From NCBI RefSeq assembly GCF_964355755.1, contig NC_092670.1:36133795-36197794 (forward strand): a stretch of 64,000 bases of DNA. The letters run 5' to 3'. Positions 60,663 to 64,000 of this stretch are shown one piece after another. Made by a program: the position numbers and the translations under genes. The notes under the pieces are model-generated. The model was not told the DNA's origin. It saw only the letters and a list, made by a program, of their open reading frames with translations, and made no database searches. Every line of letters begins with the position of its first letter. Positions within the stretch are counted from its first letter, which is position 1. Origin of the DNA: Antedon mediterranea. Taxonomy: Eukaryota; Echinodermata; Crinoidea; Comatulida; Antedonidae.

Positions 60663-63326
60663 TTATGAGCTTGGTCGGAGTTTCATAGTGACTTTCTTCA
60701 GTGAATAATTCTCCCCTTTCCATTTGTACCAGACAATTCCTTTATATGGTTGTTCATTTCGTCCTCCAAGGTAGCGTCCGTTAAGGTTTGCCGTTCCACA
60801 CTGGTTGTACCACCATCCGCCGCCGTTCTCTTCGGCACAATTCCGTCCGCCACCATTGTTACGATCTTTTGCAGAAAATTCACAGTTACCGTGGTAAGAA
60901 AATGAGTCACCTGTACAAAAACAGAAAAAAAGTACAATAGTTTATATCTGTAACTTTATTACACACACCCACACAAAGATTGAAGGATTGGACTCGTTGG
61001 GTAATCGTTGTTCCACCAGATCAATATATTGGTTGGAAGTGGTAAAAACAAAGGCTTTTGATAACAAGACCTTTTCTTTTTAGAAAATCGAACTGTTATT
61101 GCCGGAACTTTTGTTTTGATTCGGATTGTTGAACATAATTAAAATCCTAAAAAAAAACGTATTTATCCTCTTCTTTTTTTCTAACTTAAACAAATGCAAA
61201 AAAAAAATGAAAGCATTCATAGGATAATGCGTTAACAGTTCATTAGATAGAAATAATCTGACGAAAAATCTTAGGTTCCCTTTCAATTTAGTTCGGTCCC
61301 TGGGCAAATCATAGTTGTTCCGTTACGCGCTATATCTGGGACGTAACAGGCCTATACATTTACCCTAAGTAATCCTAATTACCTCACAAGACATAGACTA
61401 TTCGGATATTGGCGGTTCTTTAAAGTTCCCTTGTGGATTTTAAGCTCAAAACGTTACAAATTTTAGTGTAAAATTAGTAAATGCTTTATAAAAGCAAAAG
61501 TTTATAGGTAAAGGTAATTCCAACAACATTCAGATTGACGTTTTATACTAGAAAACTACAATGTAAGGATAAGCATATAATTCACGATTCTCAAATGGCC
61601 TTTATAACTGTCACTATCAAAAAAAAAATGTGATGTGTCCAAATATGATAGTGGTATGCTCAAATATGGTAGTGGTATGCTCAAATATGGTAGTGGTATG
61701 CTCAAATATGGTAGTGGTATGTATGGTAGTGATACTGACATAATAGTGTCCATTATTATATATGAGCACATTACATTGTTTTGTCACATTAAATTTGATA
61801 GTGTAGACAAAATTAGGTTTGGTAAAATCATTTGAACAATTTTAACTCCGCTTTTTAAAGTTCTTACCTGCATTTCCACCAATATATTCTCCCAGTCTGA
61901 GACGGAAATTTTCCTTATGGTTGCCAACATAGAAATTGCCATAATTGGCAAATACTTCGTTATCTTCGAAATCCTCCATATCTATCCGAAGTTCGTACTC
62001 ATCTTGGGATGTCAGACGATGAAGGTTCTCATTTCCTAGCCAGAACTCCTCCTCGACATTGCCAAAACCTCGACGGTAGCTACCATAGCCTCGGTAAAAG
62101 TTGATCAGTCCATCTTGTCGTCGTTGAACTACCTATTAAATGGTACAAGTTTCAGTATTACGTCATATGTCTACCAATCATAGACCAAAGCAGTGGCGAA
62201 CGCAGAGACCTGAGACCCTGGTTTAGGAACCCTAAGTGGCCTTTCCACGCTGGAGGCCGGGCGTTTTTAGCCCCTTTCCCGCCTTTTTCGACATATTTTA
62301 ATGCCTCTCGGCATTGCTCAGGGGCCCCCGTAGGCTCTGGGCGCTGGGTTTAGCCAGTGAGCACTCATAGCCATTACGCCACCGCAGTGGACAGAATACT
62401 GTTCAGTTTCAAACTTTAATGATTTGCTGAGCTGCTTTTAAAACATTTCTTTTTGCATTGAAGTGTTGATCACTAAAAAATGTTTTACCAAATTGAAGTT
62501 TGTTGTAATTAATCACATTTGATTCTATTGGATGTTTTGTTTTCACACTTCTTCAACATTATTCTGAATTATATTTCTTTTTTTTAAAAAGTTAAAATGT
62601 TGTACTTACGGTCCATCCACCACCGGCTGTATCCATATCACAGTACACGTCGAATGGTTTACCATCGCCAGTCGGTTTAATTTCATATTTTCCACTTGTA
62701 CCAAAACCACTTGCTAATACTTCTGAACAATCTCTGGGAAGAGGCTCTAAAAAAAGGATATTCAATTATTATTTAGTATTAAAATGCATTAAATTTGTGT
62801 TTATATTTTCAATCTTTTTGGAGATGTGTGAGATCGAGGCTTTCTCTCTTCTTGTAAAAAAACAAAACAAAAAACGCTGTCAATATTATTTTATTTTGCT
62901 GATATGAGATTTTAAATCTTAAAAAACGCTTGAGAGTTTTGATGGTTCGGATCACATTATGACGTTATATATTGTCTGTAGATATGAACCTGATGACAGA
63001 GATATCATGTATATTAAAAGTATGTAATGCAGTAAGATGGGTATCTGGGAGACTTGCAACAGTCTTCCACATAGAATCTGGTGACAGCTACAGAATCGGT
63101 TGAAAATCCATTAAAATTTACGTCTAAAAATCAATTGGACAAACTAATCATATTATAATGTTGACTGTTGTATGGAGATAACCGTATACAGTAGAGTTTG
63201 TATATTATTGAGGAAGGATTGACCTTTATGACACTTGGCATCGAAAAGGGTAACTTTTCCTTCACAGATCCATAATAAAATGATGGACGCTTGTTTTAGT
63301 TTCCAAACAATCATTTTTACGAACAT
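60663..63326 (-). CDS. Secreted fibrinogen-domain (FReD) protein
   Basis: Three certain exons (62746-62610, 62132-61868, 60910-60663) form one complete fibrinogen-related domain. It has [105 protein letters not shown] and [20 protein letters not shown], then a stop. Such domains bind acetylated sugars or proteins in ficolins and tenascins. A tentative first exon (63326-63224) offers [19 protein letters not shown] as a signal peptide and the correct phase, for 250 residues in total. Its donor (G|GTCAAT) is weak. The Ca-site Asp cluster is altered (KDRNNGG) and the acetyl-site CH is CG, so ligand binding may differ. No coiled coil or collagen part is seen. Confidence 0.82.
61604..61810. mobile_element. 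MITE family 2 copy with an internal 21-base tandem array
   Basis: Starts ACTGTCACTATC and ends TTTGATAGTGTAGACAAAAT. The internal word GCTCAAATATGGTAGTGGTAT is repeated in tandem at about 61637-61720, whereas other copies have it once or twice. It is in the FReD gene intron between 60910 and 61868. Confidence 0.75.
62189..62392. mobile_element. hAT-like short element, GC-rich
   Basis: The left end is CAGTGGCGAACGC. The right end, read on the minus strand, is CACTGCGGTGGCGTAATGG. The GC-rich interior (AGGGGCCCCCGTAGGCTCTG) contrasts with the AT-rich surroundings. It lies in the FReD intron 62133-62609. Confidence 0.5.
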
Positions 63327-64000
63327 ACTTAGTTTGGATGTTATTTCTTTCCTAGTGTGGAATGATGAAAAATATACCGTGCCTTGGTCTGCGATAATGT
63401 GGAAAATAATTGGCAACAATTGACTGTTATGCATTCGGTGACGTGTATGTTTATATTATTCCTGTAATAGAATGTTCAAATTATGATAAACTACTCTGAC
63501 ACCCAGTGGACATGCAATATTTTATAGAAAGTATTAAAAATAGAGTATAAAGTTTTATTTATCTTAGAATGGAGCCCATGGATAGCGACATGAGAACATT
63601 CTATTTTAGAAAAATAAACCACATTTTTAATATTACTCGTGATAGAAATGACGACAAATCGAAAGTTCATAAGTTTAATACAATGTTCCCTATTGTGATG
63701 TGATCATTTATAATTGTTAGCACATTTTTGTCGCGACAGGATGAATCAAAATTTTTCTTCCCAAGCATTTTTGGAGAAGATGTTTTATATGTTTCTTTTC
63801 TAATTTTCCCGGTGGATGGTTTTATAAGATCATGATTAATGTAACATCGTAATGTCTGTCACTGTATCACCGTTCATCATTGTTTTTTTTACATTGAAAT
63901 GCTATTATCAGTAAAGGTACAACAAATTAATAATAAATAACAATAATTTAGAATGTTTTATATTTTTTCTTCTATGAAAATAACTCTTAAAAAAGGAAAT
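63327..64000. other. Right edge, nothing recognised
   Basis: AT-rich sequence upstream of the fibrinogen-domain gene. No TATA box placed convincingly before 63326 and no further ORF. Confidence 0.5.

Overview
The window is animal nuclear DNA: AT-rich, with genes split into many short exons joined by GT-AG introns and separated by long repeat-filled stretches. The TAGGCCTA-type word seen throughout, the abundance of small palindromic elements and the gene content fit a marine deuterostome. An echinoderm is my best guess, but this is inference. There is no bacterial-style operon, CRISPR array or rRNA.

Layout. (1) 1-6715, minus strand: the 5' part of a gene for a secreted multidomain protein that ends in a zona pellucida (ZP) domain; its 3' end lies beyond the left edge. 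(2) 6.75-23.9 kb: a gene-poor stretch with inverted-repeat elements, a tandem tRNA-derived SINE pair, LINE remnants and two small candidate ORFs. (3) 23.97-35.33 kb, plus strand: a complete paralogue of gene 1. The two genes are divergent (head-to-head) and share domain order, nearly all intron phases, several exact exon lengths, a noncoding first exon and a TATA box preceded by a CRE-like site. (4) 37.93-41.02 kb, plus strand: a four-exon phytanoyl-CoA dioxygenase family enzyme of a type that looks bacterial-like. (5) 57.77-42.14 kb, minus strand: a complete 14-exon lysosomal beta-galactosidase (GLB1), convergent with the dioxygenase. (6) 63.3-60.66 kb, minus strand: a compact fibrinogen-domain (ficolin/tenascin-C-terminal type) secreted protein.

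The most notable item is the divergent pair of ZP proteins. Their N-terminal half (HxRGGTF start, DPD segment, Trp-Tyr segment, one or two Ig-like modules) is not a standard ZP-protein architecture. Their structure implies secreted, polymerising extracellular-matrix or coat proteins made from similarly controlled promoters. The dioxygenase, beta-galactosidase and fibrinogen-domain genes look like unrelated neighbours.

All exon boundaries were deduced by reading splice sites, frame continuity and family resemblance by eye; no search or alignment program was run.
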